Assembly: GCF_030163795.1 (NCBI RefSeq)
Contig: NZ_JASJOF010000009.1
Coordinates: 1-64,000, forward strand
Reading direction: 5' to 3'
Length of the DNA: 64,000 nt
Source: Roseicyclus marinus
Lineage (GTDB): Bacteria > Pseudomonadota > Alphaproteobacteria > Rhodobacterales > Rhodobacteraceae
Shown: piece by piece, positions 40,577 to 50,132 of the stretch
How positions within the stretch are numbered: position 1 is the first letter of the stretch
Layout: each line of letters begins with the position of its first letter
Translations under genes and position numbers: made by a program
The notes under the pieces: generated by a model
The model's input: only the letters and a program-made list of their open reading frames with translations
Databases searched by the model: none
What the model was told of the DNA's origin: nothing

Positions 40577-43126
40577 ATGACCGACCAGACCAGCCAGACC
40601 GATCAGGTCCTTGCCGAAGGCGTCGACGAGGAACCGGTCGAGAGCTATCGCCGCCTGTTCACGGGCCGCGCCTACATGTTCATCGCCGCGATCGCCTTCC
40701 TTTATGCGGCCTTCCACATGGCCGCCCTCAACGGGCTGTCGGTCAGCGGGCTGATCGCGTCGCCCTGGTCGGTGCAGGCCACCATCGCCGAACGCACCAC
40801 GCAAGAAGGGTTCGAGGATCTGCGCGCAGCCCTCGGCCCAGCGGGCGAGGAATTTTCCGGCAATTCCATGCGCCGCCTGATGGCGCTGGCAGGCGAGGTC
40901 GCACAGACCGCCCCCAATGCCGATGAAATCACGGCGCTCATGGCCGACATCGAGATCGCGCAAGACGAAGCGTCCGAACTGCGCCGCACCGCGCGCGATA
41001 TCCAATCCGTCTGGGCCGACCGCTTCTTCTTCCTGCCCACCCTCCCGATGGAGCCGTGGAACTTCCGCATGATCCACATCGCGGGGGCGCTGGTTCTGGG
41101 CTTCCTGCTCTTCGCCTCCCACAGCTTTCCGGCCAATGCAGCGCCTGCGCGCGACACGAAACTCGTGACCTATGCCGCCGCCGCTCTGGCCCTGCCCGCG
41201 CTTGTCGCGGCCATCACGACGCTGGGCTTCATCCAGTATCTGGGCACCGATCAAGTCTTGGAAATGGGCGGCCGCGTGCTCTGGATGTCCATGCCCGAGA
41301 TCCCCGAGAATTTTTCGGCCTATGATTGGGTCTATGGCCGCGAGATCTGGTGGTTCGGCGTCCCGCTCCTCATCGCCACCTTCGGCTCCATCATCACCGG
41401 CTGGTTCGAACGCCGCGACCGCGCGTCCTTCACCGCCTCCGACATCGTTCTGGGCTTTTGCGCAATCATCGTCGCGCTCTACCTCATCCCGATCTACGGC
41501 ACGGCGGCGCGCAACGCGGTGGGCACCCCGCAGGTTCCGATCGGCGTGGCCTTCGCCGCGACCGCAGGCACGGCGCTCATCCTCGAACTGACACGGCGCG
41601 TCGCCGGCATGGCGCTCGTGGTGATCGCGGGCATCTTCCTCGTCTACACCTTCACCGCCCACCTGCTGCCCTCGATCCTCCGGGTCGAAACCCCCTACAC
41701 ATGGCAGCGCTTCTTCGGCACGGTTTATTCGGACGTGGGCATCCTTGGGACCACCACCTCGGTCTCCTCGACCTACATCATCCTTTTCATCATCTTCGCG
41801 GCCTTCCTTCAGGCCTCGAAAGTGGGCGATTACTTCGTCAACTTCGCCTTCGCCGCAGCCGGTCGCGCACGCGGCGGTCCGGCCAAGGTGGCGATCTTCG
41901 CCTCGGGCCTCATGGGCATGATCAACGGCACCTCGGCGGGCAACGTCGTGGCCACCGGGTCGCTCACCATCCCCTTGATGAAAAAGGTCGGCTACAAGCC
42001 CAAGACCGCCGGCGCCATCGAAGCCGCGGCCTCGACCGGCGGGCAGATCATGCCGCCGATCATGGGCGCGGGCGCCTTCATCATGGCCGAGGTGACGGGC
42101 ATCCCCTACACCGAGATTGCCGCCGCCGCGATCATCCCCGCGATCCTCTACTTCGCCTCGATCTACTTCATGGTCGATTTCGAAGCGGCCAAGCTCGGCA
42201 TGCGCGGGATGCGCGAGGATGAACTGCCGAAATTCGCCAAGATGGTGAAGCAGGTCTATCTCTTCATTCCCATCATCATCCTGATCGCCGCTCTGTTCAT
42301 GGGCTATTCGGTGATCCGCGCGGGCACGCTCGCCACGGTCGCCGCCGCCATGGTCAGCTGGCTCACCCCCCACCGCATGGGCACACGCGCCATCATCAAG
42401 GCCTTCGAGCTGGCGGGCATCATGTCGATCCAGATCATCGCGGTCTGTGCGGCAGCGGGCATCATCGTCGGCGTCATCAGCCTTACGGGCGTCGGCGCGC
42501 GCTTCTCGAACCTGCTGCTCGACCTCGCGGGCGTCAGCCAGTTGCTCGCGCTCTTCTTCGCGATGTGCATCGCCATCCTGCTGGGGATGGGGATGCCCAC
42601 CACGGCGGCCTACGCCGTCGCGGCGGCGGTCGTGGCACCGGGTCTCGTGAACCTCGGCATCCCGCTTCTGACGGCGCATTTCTTCGTCTTCTACTTCGCC
42701 GTCGTCTCGGCCATCACGCCCCCCGTGGCGCTGGCCAGTTACGCCGCGGCGGGGATCTCGGGGGCGAATGCGATGGAAACCTCGGTCGCGTCGTTCAAGA
42801 TCGGGATCACCGCCTTCATCGTGCCCTTCATGTTCTTCTACAACGCCGCCCTCCTGATGGACGGCACCTGGTTCGAGGTGATCCGTGCCGGCATCACCGC
42901 AACCGTCGGTGTGTTCCTCCTGTCGGCCGGTGTGCAGGGATGGTTCATGGGCGGACCTTCGGCCTGGTTCCTGCGCGTGGGCCTGATCATCGCCGCCCTC
43001 TTCATGATCGAGGGCGGTCTGGTGACCGATCTGGCGGGCGTGGGCGTCGCGGGTGGCGTCTACCTGATCCAGCGGATTTTCAAACCCCGCCCGGACGTTT
43101 CGATCCCCGTCCGCGGCGCGGATTGA
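40577..43126 (+). CDS. TRAP transporter fused DctQM permease
   Basis: 849 residues from ATG 40577. DctQ-like small subunit and DctM-like large subunit are fused, as usual for TAXI systems. Conserved DctM stretches include GLMGMINGTSAGNVVATGSLTIP, the AAASTGGQIMPPIMGAGAF core and LLGMGMPTTAAY. A ~90-residue hydrophilic, Glu-rich segment (about 65-155) separates the first two membrane segments. It works with the upstream binding protein, driven by an ion gradient. Followed by a strong terminator. Confidence 0.92.
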   Translation: MTDQTSQTDQVLAEGVDEEPVESYRRLFTGRAYMFIAAIAFLYAAFHMAALNGLSVSGLIASPWSVQATIAERTTQEGFEDLRAALGPAGEEFSGNSMRRLMALAGEVAQTAPNADEITALMADIEIAQDEASELRRTARDIQSVWADRFFFLPTLPMEPWNFRMIHIAGALVLGFLLFASHSFPANAAPARDTKLVTYAAAALALPALVAAITTLGFIQYLGTDQVLEMGGRVLWMSMPEIPENFSAYDWVYGREIWWFGVPLLIATFGSIITGWFERRDRASFTASDIVLGFCAIIVALYLIPIYGTAARNAVGTPQVPIGVAFAATAGTALILELTRRVAGMALVVIAGIFLVYTFTAHLLPSILRVETPYTWQRFFGTVYSDVGILGTTTSVSSTYIILFIIFAAFLQASKVGDYFVNFAFAAAGRARGGPAKVAIFASGLMGMINGTSAGNVVATGSLTIPLMKKVGYKPKTAGAIEAAASTGGQIMPPIMGAGAFIMAEVTGIPYTEIAAAAIIPAILYFASIYFMVDFEAAKLGMRGMREDELPKFAKMVKQVYLFIPIIILIAALFMGYSVIRAGTLATVAAAMVSWLTPHRMGTRAIIKAFELAGIMSIQIIAVCAAAGIIVGVISLTGVGARFSNLLLDLAGVSQLLALFFAMCIAILLGMGMPTTAAYAVAAAVVAPGLVNLGIPLLTAHFFVFYFAVVSAITPPVALASYAAAGISGANAMETSVASFKIGITAFIVPFMFFYNAALLMDGTWFEVIRAGITATVGVFLLSAGVQGWFMGGPSAWFLRVGLIIAALFMIEGGLVTDLAGVGVAGGVYLIQRIFKPRPDVSIPVRGAD

Positions 43127-43144
43127 AAATATCCCTAACGACAC

Positions 43145-43186
43145 GGGGGCGCGTTCATCCTTTCGCAGGATGTGCGCGCCCCCTTT
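43145..43186 (+). terminator. Terminator of the TAXI TRAP operon
   Basis: A 16-bp stem (43145-43160 with 43168-43183, one G-U pair) around a 7-base loop, followed by TTTAA. Confidence 0.7.
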
Positions 43187-43287
43187 AACGTTTCGGCAAG
43201 AAACGTCCCGAAATCTTTACCCTTGGGAAAGGTTTCTTCCCCTCCAATCCGATGGAACGGCGCCCCGAAACCTGCGACAACCCGGTC

Positions 43288-44454
43288 ATGCAGCGCCTCG
43301 ACCAATCCCCCACCGAACCGGGCTTCGTCCAGAACCCCTATCCTTTCTACAGCCGCGCCCGCGCCGCGGGCCCGCTCGTGTTCTGGACCGACTATGACAT
43401 GCCGATGGCCACCACCCACGGCGCCGTCAACACGATCCTGCGCGACCGCCGCTTTGGCCGCGAACCCATTGTTCCCATTGAGTTTCCCGAACATTCCGCG
43501 CCCTTTTACGCGGTCGAACAGCATTCCATGCTGGAACTGGAACCGCCCCGCCACACGCGCCTGCGCGGCCTTGTCCTGCGCGCCTTCACCTCGCGCCGTA
43601 TCCAGTCGCTCGCGCCTGAAATCACGGCCCTCGCCCATGATCTGGCGCGCAACATCCCCGAGGGCGACACCGACCTTCTCGACGCCTATTGCCGCCCGAT
43701 CCCCGTCATCGTGATCGCCCGGCTTCTGGGCGTGCCCGAAGAGATGGCACAAGATCTTGTGGGTTGGTCCAGCGCCATGGTCCAGATGTATCAGGCTCGC
43801 CGCACAAGGGCCGAGGAAATCGCAGCCGCGAAAGCCGCCTGCGACTTCGCCGATTTCCTGCGCGCCTATGTCGAAAAACGCCGCTCCGACCCGCGCGACG
43901 ATCTGATCACCGCGCTCATCGCCGCCGAGGAAGAGGGCGAGAAACTCAGCACCGACGAGTTGATCACGACCTGCATCCTGCTGCTCAACGCCGGTCACGA
44001 GGCGACGGTCCACACCATGGGCAATGGCATAAAACTGTTTCTGGAGAATGGCTTGCGGCCAGACTCTCAGGTCGATCTCCTGGTCGAGGAAATCCTCCGC
44101 CATGACCCGCCGCTGCATCTGTTCACCCGGACGGCCTATGAGGATGTCACGCTCTTCGGCCACGACTTCCGCCGCGGTGATCAGGTCGGGCTGCTCCTTG
44201 CCTCCGCTGGCCGCGACGAAACCGCGTATCCACAGGCCGACAGCTTCATCCCTGACCGACAGGGCGGTCCCGCAAACCTCGCCTTCGGCGCCGGGTTGCA
44301 TTTTTGCGTCGGCGCGCCGCTTGCCCGGCTGGAACTGCAGATCGCCCTGCCTATCCTTTTCGAACACTGCCCGAACCTGCGGCTGACGGAGCCGCCAAAA
44401 TACGCGAATATCTATCACTTTCATGGACTTGAACGGTTGATGACCCGCCGCTGA
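43288..44454 (+). CDS. Cytochrome P450
   Basis: 388 residues from ATG 43288, with an in-frame ATG at 43252 as alternative. The haem ligand loop is FGAGLHFCVGAPLARLE, the I-helix oxygen-activation motif is AGHEAT, and the K-helix ExxR is EEILRHDPP. It is soluble and of the bacterial class I size, so it needs a ferredoxin partner; none is encoded nearby. The substrate is unknown. The gene is isolated between the TRAP terminator and a lipoprotein gene. Confidence 0.93.
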   Translation: MQRLDQSPTEPGFVQNPYPFYSRARAAGPLVFWTDYDMPMATTHGAVNTILRDRRFGREPIVPIEFPEHSAPFYAVEQHSMLELEPPRHTRLRGLVLRAFTSRRIQSLAPEITALAHDLARNIPEGDTDLLDAYCRPIPVIVIARLLGVPEEMAQDLVGWSSAMVQMYQARRTRAEEIAAAKAACDFADFLRAYVEKRRSDPRDDLITALIAAEEEGEKLSTDELITTCILLLNAGHEATVHTMGNGIKLFLENGLRPDSQVDLLVEEILRHDPPLHLFTRTAYEDVTLFGHDFRRGDQVGLLLASAGRDETAYPQADSFIPDRQGGPANLAFGAGLHFCVGAPLARLELQIALPILFEHCPNLRLTEPPKYANIYHFHGLERLMTRR

Positions 44455-44489
44455 CGCGTCTGTCTCACCATTCGACAAGGGACCGAACC

Positions 44490-44948
44490 ATGCACCGTCC
44501 GCTCCTCGTCTGCCTCGCCTTGGGCCTGCTTTCGGCCTGTGTGTCCGAGACCGTTTACCACGCCGAAGGCGTGACGCTCGCCACGCGCGACGCCGACATC
44601 GCGGGCTGCGAACGCCACGCCCTGTCCAGCTACCCGGTCCAGACCCAGATCCGCTACACGCCCCGCGTCTATGTCCCGCCGCGGCAGGTCTGCAACAGCG
44701 CGGGCAGTTGCACCATCCGCCCCGGATATTTCGAAGGCGGAGACCCATATACCGTTGATCTCAATGAAACTTTCCGTCGCACGGCCTTTGTCGGCTGCAT
44801 GGGCGCGCGCGGCTATACCGAGGTGGGCCTACCCCGCTGCGAGGAGGGGGAGGCCGTCGTCCTCAGCACGACGATGCCGCCCTTGACCGTCGGCACCTGC
44901 CTCTACCGCCCCGCGCCCGGACCGGCGCTGATCGTGAACCCGGCCTGA
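44490..44948 (+). CDS. Putative lipoprotein
   Basis: 152 residues with a lipobox LLSAC at residues ~13-17 (MHRPLLVCLALGLLSACVSE). The mature part contains six further cysteines, including GCERHA, QVCNSAGSC and GCMGARGYTEV, which may form disulfides in the periplasm. No named family was recognised. It starts 36 bases after the P450 stop and converges with ntrX, the stops being five bases apart. Confidence 0.7.
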   Translation: MHRPLLVCLALGLLSACVSETVYHAEGVTLATRDADIAGCERHALSSYPVQTQIRYTPRVYVPPRQVCNSAGSCTIRPGYFEGGDPYTVDLNETFRRTAFVGCMGARGYTEVGLPRCEEGEAVVLSTTMPPLTVGTCLYRPAPGPALIVNPA

Positions 44949-44953
44949 GGCGG

Positions 44954-46357
44954 TCAGTCCTCGTCTTCCTCCACCTGCGCGACGCGACCGCCCGCCTTGC
45001 CGGTCGTGACCACGCCCAACGACTTGAGCTTGCGGTGCAGCGCGCTGCGCTCCATCCCGACGAAGCTGGCGGTGCGGCTGATATTGCCGCCAAACCGGTT
45101 GATCTGTGCCATAAGGTACTGACGTTCAAACAATTCCCGCGCTTCGCGCAGGGGCAGCGTGGTCAGCGTCGGCGACAGCGCCGCGCCCGCGTCATCGCCC
45201 GAGGCCTCGGCCTGCCCCGGCAGATCGCGCGCCTCGATCGGGCCGGTGCCATCGCCCAGGATCAGCACGCGTTCGATCACGTTGCGCAGCTGCCGCACGT
45301 TTCCGGGCCAGCGCATCGTCTGCAGCATCGCCACCGCATCCTCGCCCAACTCGCGCAGGGGCAAACCCTGTTCACGGTTGAATTCATGGATGAAATGCCG
45401 CGCCAGTTCGGGGATATCGTCGCGCCTGTCCTCAAGGCTCGGCACGTCGATCGGCACCACGTTCAGCCGGTGATACAGCTCTTCGCGGAACCGCCCCTCG
45501 GCGATCAGGGCCGTAAGATCGCGCGAGGTCGAGGAAATCACCCGCAGATCAACCCGCACCTTGGCCGTGCCGCCGACGCGGGTAAAGCTCTGGTCTACCA
45601 GCACCCGCAAGATCTTGGATTGCGTGCCGGGCGGCATGTCGGCCACCTCGTCGAAATAGACGACGCCGCCATGTGCCTGTTCCAGAAGTCCCTGTTCCAC
45701 GCCGCGTTCCGGGCTTTCCCGGCCAAAGAGCACCTCTTCCATGTGGTCCGGCTGGATCGCGGCGGAACTGACGGTGACGAAGGGGCCAGTCGCCCGGTTC
45801 GAATTGGCGTGAATGTAGCGCGCCGCCACCTCTTTGCCCGATCCGGGGCCACCGGTCAGCATCACGCGCCCGTTGGATTTGGTGACCTTGTCGAGCTGCC
45901 CCTTGAGCAGACGGAACGCCGCGCCGTTGCCGACCATTTCCGCCGATTTCACATCCTGCCGGCGCAAGCTCGCGTTTTCGCGGCGCAGGCGCGAGGTTTC
46001 CATCGCGCGGCGGATGACCACCAGCAACTGGTCGATATTGAAGGGTTTTTCGATGAAATCATAGGCACCCTGCTTGATCGCGGCGACCGCGATCTCGATA
46101 TTGCCATGGCCCGAGATGATGACGACCGGCACATCGGGATTGTCGCGCTTCACATGACCCAGGATATCGATCCCGTCCATTTTGCTGTCCTTGAGCCAGA
46201 TGTCGAGGATCATCAGCCCCGGCTGGGCCTTGTTCAATTCGGCCATGCATTCGTCCGAGGATCCGGCCATGCGGGTGGCATAGCCCTCGTCCTGCAAGAT
46301 ATCGCAGATCAGTTCCCGGATATCGCGTTCGTCGTCGACGACCAGAATGTCGCTCAT
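44954..46357 (-). CDS. ntrX: Nitrogen response regulator NtrX
   Basis: 467 residues. Receiver with Asp52 (LMILDIWLKDSKMDG), AAA+ domain with Walker A TGGPGSGKEVAARY and Walker B VVYFDEVADMPP, and a C-terminal Fis-type HTH (ISRTASFVGMERSALHRKLK). The region where GAFTGA should be reads LFGRESPERGVEQGLLEQA, so the sigma-54 contact loop is absent, as is usual for NtrX of this group. It is phosphorylated by NtrY and regulates nitrogen, redox and envelope genes. Its start overlaps the ntrY stop by four bases. Confidence 0.94.
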   Translation of the reverse strand: MSDILVVDDERDIRELICDILQDEGYATRMAGSSDECMAELNKAQPGLMILDIWLKDSKMDGIDILGHVKRDNPDVPVVIISGHGNIEIAVAAIKQGAYDFIEKPFNIDQLLVVIRRAMETSRLRRENASLRRQDVKSAEMVGNGAAFRLLKGQLDKVTKSNGRVMLTGGPGSGKEVAARYIHANSNRATGPFVTVSSAAIQPDHMEEVLFGRESPERGVEQGLLEQAHGGVVYFDEVADMPPGTQSKILRVLVDQSFTRVGGTAKVRVDLRVISSTSRDLTALIAEGRFREELYHRLNVVPIDVPSLEDRRDDIPELARHFIHEFNREQGLPLRELGEDAVAMLQTMRWPGNVRQLRNVIERVLILGDGTGPIEARDLPGQAEASGDDAGAALSPTLTTLPLREARELFERQYLMAQINRFGGNISRTASFVGMERSALHRKLKSLGVVTTGKAGGRVAQVEEDED

Positions 46358-48603
46358 GCTGTCTCTCCGTTGGGCAAGATCGGCAGGGTGATACGCGCCG
46401 TTGCGCCGGGATGCGCGCCCGCCTCGAAGGGCTCCGCATCCAGCAACTCCAGCGTTCCGCCGTGTTCCTCGATAATCTTCTTGACGATGGGCAGGCCAAG
46501 GCCCGTGCCCTTGTCGCGGGTGGTGACATAGGGCTCGAACAGCTTGGCCCGGTCGGCTGGCAGCCCGATGCCGTTGTCGCTGATCGTGATCGTTGCGATG
46601 GTGCCGCTGAGGGTCAGGGCCCCGCGCAACTGCGGGCGATGCCCATCGGGGGCCCCCTTTTCTTGCAAGCTTTCAATGGCTTCGCCGCCGTTCTTCAACA
46701 AGTTTGTGAAGGCCTGACCGATCATGGTCGCATCCAATTCGGCCAAAACCGGCGTGTCAGGTATGTCGAAGGCGAATGTCACGCCGGGCTGGCCCGCGCG
46801 CTGCAGGGTGATGGCCTCGCGGAACAGTTTCGCAAGATCCTCCACCCGCGTTTCGGGCTCGGGCATCCGCGCGAATTTGGAGAATTCATCGACGATCCGG
46901 CGCAGGTCGTTGGTCTGGCGCACGATGATGCCGGTGAGTTCCGCAAGCTTGTCCTGTTCCTCCCCCTCGAGCGCGCGGGAAAAGCGGCGGTTGATCCGTT
47001 CGGCCGACAACTGGATCGGGGTCAGGGGGTTCTTGATCTCATGCGCGATACGACGCGCCACATCGCCCCATGCCGCCATGCGCTGCGCGCCAACCAACTG
47101 CGTCACGTCATCAAAGGCCACCACATAGCCTTCGAGCGTGCCCTCGGCAGTGCGCCGTACAGCCATGCGTACCAGCAGGCTTTCCTGTTTTCCGGCGCGG
47201 GTCAGCTTGATCTCTTCTTGCACCTGCTCTGCGGTGGATTTCTGCAACCGCTCGAAAAGGTTCGCGAATTCCGGGACGGCGGCGGCAAGGCTCAGGCCGT
47301 TGTCGCGCGCATCGACCAGTTGCAGAAGCCGGATGGCCGAGCGGTTCATGAAATCGACCCGGCCCGCTTCATTGAGACCGATGACCCCCGCCGTGACCGA
47401 GGAAAGCACGCTGTCGAACAGCCTCCGCCGCGCCTCGGTCGCGTCGTTCTGTTCGAGAAGCGTGTCGCGCTGCCCTTTGAGCTGGCGGGTCATCTGGTTG
47501 AACAGCCGTCCCAGCATCGCGATCTCGTCATCGCCCGCTTCCTCGGCGACGCGCACCGACAGATCGCCCTGCCCCACGCGCTGCGCCGCCCCGGCCAGCT
47601 GGCCCACAGGCCGCGACAGGCGTTCGGCAAACCACAGGCCCAGCCAGATCGCGGCCAGCACCATGATGATGGCAAAGCCAAGGTAGAGCAGTCCGAATTC
47701 GAACAGGACACGGCCGCGATCCGCCTCGAGCTGGCGGTAGAGCTGTACGGTCTGCTGCGTTTCGTCCAACAGGGACAGGATCGCGCCGTCGACCTCGCGG
47801 CTGACGTAGAGATAGCGGTCGGGAAAAGCCGCCAGCCGGTAGAGCGCGCGAAACTCGTTCTGGGCGCGATCCTCGATCAAGACCAGATCGCCCTCGGTAG
47901 CGCTGGCAAGATCGGCGTCTGTCGGCCGGTCGTAATCGAACAGGTAGCTTGATTCCCCACGCGCCCGGATCTCGCCTGCCCCGTCGATGACAAAGGCCTC
48001 TTCCAGTCCGCGCTGGATGCGGCTTTGGCCTTGGCTCAGCAATTGCCGCAGATCCCCGTCGGACAAGAGCACCGTGGCCCGACGGTTGAGGTTCAGGAAA
48101 TTCGCCAGTGCCCGCGTGTCGGTTTCCAGGTCGTCACGATGTTCCTGGCTATAGGCGACGGCGGCATCCACCGAATTGCCAAGCGCGCTGGACACACGAT
48201 CGGAAAACCAGCCCTCAAGGCCCATGTTCACTGTGATGGTGGCAAAGACCGCGACAAGGATGGTGGGGACGAGCGCCACGACGGTGAAGACCCCGGTCAG
48301 CCGCAGATGCAGCCGCGAGCCCGCGGATTGCGCCCGGCGCGAGGCGACGATCCGCGCCACTTCGCGCAAGACCAGCGCGGCCACGACAAGGATGTAGACC
48401 AGATCGGCCAAGAGGATCAGGCGCAGCCCCGGCGCATCTGCCATGTCCGACAGCGGTCCGAGAACCAGAAAGGTCAGGAAAGCCAGAACGGGGCCAAGAA
48501 GCACAAGACCCAGCGTCGCCACGCTGCGCACGGACGGGTCGTCCTTGAACCGCCAGAAACGGTCCAGCAGTCCGCCTGCCTGCCTGTCCGCGGGTTCGTC
48601 CAC
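46354..48603 (-). CDS. ntrY: Nitrogen sensor histidine kinase NtrY
   Basis: 749 residues from GTG 48603, which has GGGGGAG five bases upstream; a TTG five codons earlier is possible. Three N-terminal membrane helices, a periplasmic loop, a fourth helix (~285-305), HAMP (LSRPVGQLAGAAQRVGQGD), PAS (SSVTAGVIGLNEAGRVDFMN), H box RRIAHEIKNPLTPIQLSAER and HATPase (NGGEAIESLQ, GTGLGLPIVKKI). It senses nitrogen or redox state at the inner membrane and passes phosphate to NtrX. Operon with ntrX. Confidence 0.93.
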   Translation of the reverse strand: MDEPADRQAGGLLDRFWRFKDDPSVRSVATLGLVLLGPVLAFLTFLVLGPLSDMADAPGLRLILLADLVYILVVAALVLREVARIVASRRAQSAGSRLHLRLTGVFTVVALVPTILVAVFATITVNMGLEGWFSDRVSSALGNSVDAAVAYSQEHRDDLETDTRALANFLNLNRRATVLLSDGDLRQLLSQGQSRIQRGLEEAFVIDGAGEIRARGESSYLFDYDRPTDADLASATEGDLVLIEDRAQNEFRALYRLAAFPDRYLYVSREVDGAILSLLDETQQTVQLYRQLEADRGRVLFEFGLLYLGFAIIMVLAAIWLGLWFAERLSRPVGQLAGAAQRVGQGDLSVRVAEEAGDDEIAMLGRLFNQMTRQLKGQRDTLLEQNDATEARRRLFDSVLSSVTAGVIGLNEAGRVDFMNRSAIRLLQLVDARDNGLSLAAAVPEFANLFERLQKSTAEQVQEEIKLTRAGKQESLLVRMAVRRTAEGTLEGYVVAFDDVTQLVGAQRMAAWGDVARRIAHEIKNPLTPIQLSAERINRRFSRALEGEEQDKLAELTGIIVRQTNDLRRIVDEFSKFARMPEPETRVEDLAKLFREAITLQRAGQPGVTFAFDIPDTPVLAELDATMIGQAFTNLLKNGGEAIESLQEKGAPDGHRPQLRGALTLSGTIATITISDNGIGLPADRAKLFEPYVTTRDKGTGLGLPIVKKIIEEHGGTLELLDAEPFEAGAHPGATARITLPILPNGETA

Positions 48604-48672
48604 GGGCTGCTCCCCCAAGGTGGCGCGGCCCGGGTTTCCCTGTCGCCCTTAGGCCACGCGACTGTTGCGAGT

Positions 48673-50058
48673 TTACATCAACTTGCGGCGGCGTGTCACG
48701 CGGATATCCAGATCGGTGATCTTTTTTCTCAAGGTATTGCGGTTGATGCCGAGAAGATCGGCACATTTTGCCTGATTGCCGCCGGTGGCATCCAGCGCGA
48801 TCTCGATCAAAGGTGTCTCCACTTCGCGCAGGATGCGGTTGTAAAGCCCCGCGGGCGGCAACACGCCACCGTGCAGATCGAAGTATCGCCGCAGGTGTTT
48901 GGCCACCGACGCAGACAGCTTGTCGCCCGGCCCGCCCCCCATCAACGGCTCGATCGCGGGCTGGTTGCCCAGCACCATCTCGACCTCGGCCTTGGTGATT
49001 TCCTCGGACTGGCCGGTGACGGTCAGCCGCTTGATGGTGTTTTCCAGCTGGCGCACATTGCCCGGCCACGAATAGGCGCGGATCAGGTCCATCGCCTCGG
49101 TCGAGAAGCGGCGCAGCGGCAGGCCGTCGCGTTCCCCCCGCGCCAGGAAATGCGCCGACAGAAGCGGGATGTCATCGACCCTTTCGCGCAAGCTGGGCAC
49201 GTTCAGCGTGACACCGCCCAGACGGTAGAACAGGTCCTGACGGAACTGGCCCGCCTCCATCCGTTCCATCAGGTCGCGCTGCGAACTGGCCATGACACGC
49301 GGCGCGCTGTCCCCGAACGCATCGAGCATCCGCACGATCCGCGCCTGCGCCTCTTCGCCCAGATCGCCCACCTCGTCGAACAGGATCGACCCACCCCGCG
49401 CCCGCGACACCAAGGCCGATGGGCCATCCATCCCCTCCAGATCGGCGGCAGTGGCCACGACGAAGGGCAGCGTGCGGCGGTCCGAGAAATCATGGATCGC
49501 CCGCGCGATCAGGGATTTTCCGGTGCCGCTTTCCCCCGTCACCAGAACCGGCAGGTCCGTATTCATCACGCGCGCCACCAGCCGGTAGAGCGCCTGCATC
49601 GCGGGCGTGCGGCCCACAAGCGGCAAATCCTCCTGCTGGGCGGGGATGGCGGTCGGCGCATCGAGCGCGGGCGCGCGCGCGGGCTGGACGCGGCGTTTTT
49701 GGTCCAGCGCACGGGCGGCGCGTTTCATCAGGTCGGGAAGGTCGAAGGGTTTGGGCAGATAATCATAGGCGTCCTTCTCGGTCGCCTGGATCGCGGTCAT
49801 GATCGTGTTTTGCGCCGAGATGATGATCACCGGCAGGCCGGGCCGTTTCTCGGTGATCTGCGGCAAGGTTTCCAAACCGTTGCCGTCAGGCATGATGACA
49901 TCGGAGATTACCAGATCGCCCTTCCCCTCCTCGACCCAACGCATCAGCGTCATGAGGCTGGAAGTTGCATGTACCTTGCAGCCCGCGCGCGTCAGCGCCT
50001 GGGTCAGCACGGTGCGGATCGTGCGGTCGTCGTCGGCGACAAGAACGGTGCCGTCCAT
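48673..50058 (-). CDS. ntrC: Nitrogen regulator NtrC lacking the GAFTGA motif
   Basis: 461 residues. Receiver with Asp53 ([13 protein letters not shown]), AAA+ domain with Walker [15 protein letters not shown] and Walker [12 protein letters not shown], and a Fis-type HTH ([20 protein letters not shown]). Between them the sigma-54 loop is deleted: the sequence runs [18 protein letters not shown]. This matches the R. capsulatus NtrC type, which activates sigma-70 promoters, so the same mechanism is inferred. It lies 74 bases after ntrB and 69 before ntrY. Confidence 0.95.
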   Translation of the reverse strand: MDGTVLVADDDRTIRTVLTQALTRAGCKVHATSSLMTLMRWVEEGKGDLVISDVIMPDGNGLETLPQITEKRPGLPVIIISAQNTIMTAIQATEKDAYDYLPKPFDLPDLMKRAARALDQKRRVQPARAPALDAPTAIPAQQEDLPLVGRTPAMQALYRLVARVMNTDLPVLVTGESGTGKSLIARAIHDFSDRRTLPFVVATAADLEGMDGPSALVSRARGGSILFDEVGDLGEEAQARIVRMLDAFGDSAPRVMASSQRDLMERMEAGQFRQDLFYRLGGVTLNVPSLRERVDDIPLLSAHFLARGERDGLPLRRFSTEAMDLIRAYSWPGNVRQLENTIKRLTVTGQSEEITKAEVEMVLGNQPAIEPLMGGGPGDKLSASVAKHLRRYFDLHGGVLPPAGLYNRILREVETPLIEIALDATGGNQAKCADLLGINRNTLRKKITDLDIRVTRRRKLM

Positions 50059-50132
50059 GGGTCAGGTCTCTCCGGTTGTCTGGGCGTCTTGGGCAACCCG
50101 TTTCATTCCTGCGCGTCCATCGGAGCGAAAGG

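Noticed and set aside
40337-43144. 935-codon minus-strand frame opposite the TRAP permease
   Set aside because: It has Arg/Asp/Gly-rich composition typical of antisense frames; the plus-strand permease has all family motifs.
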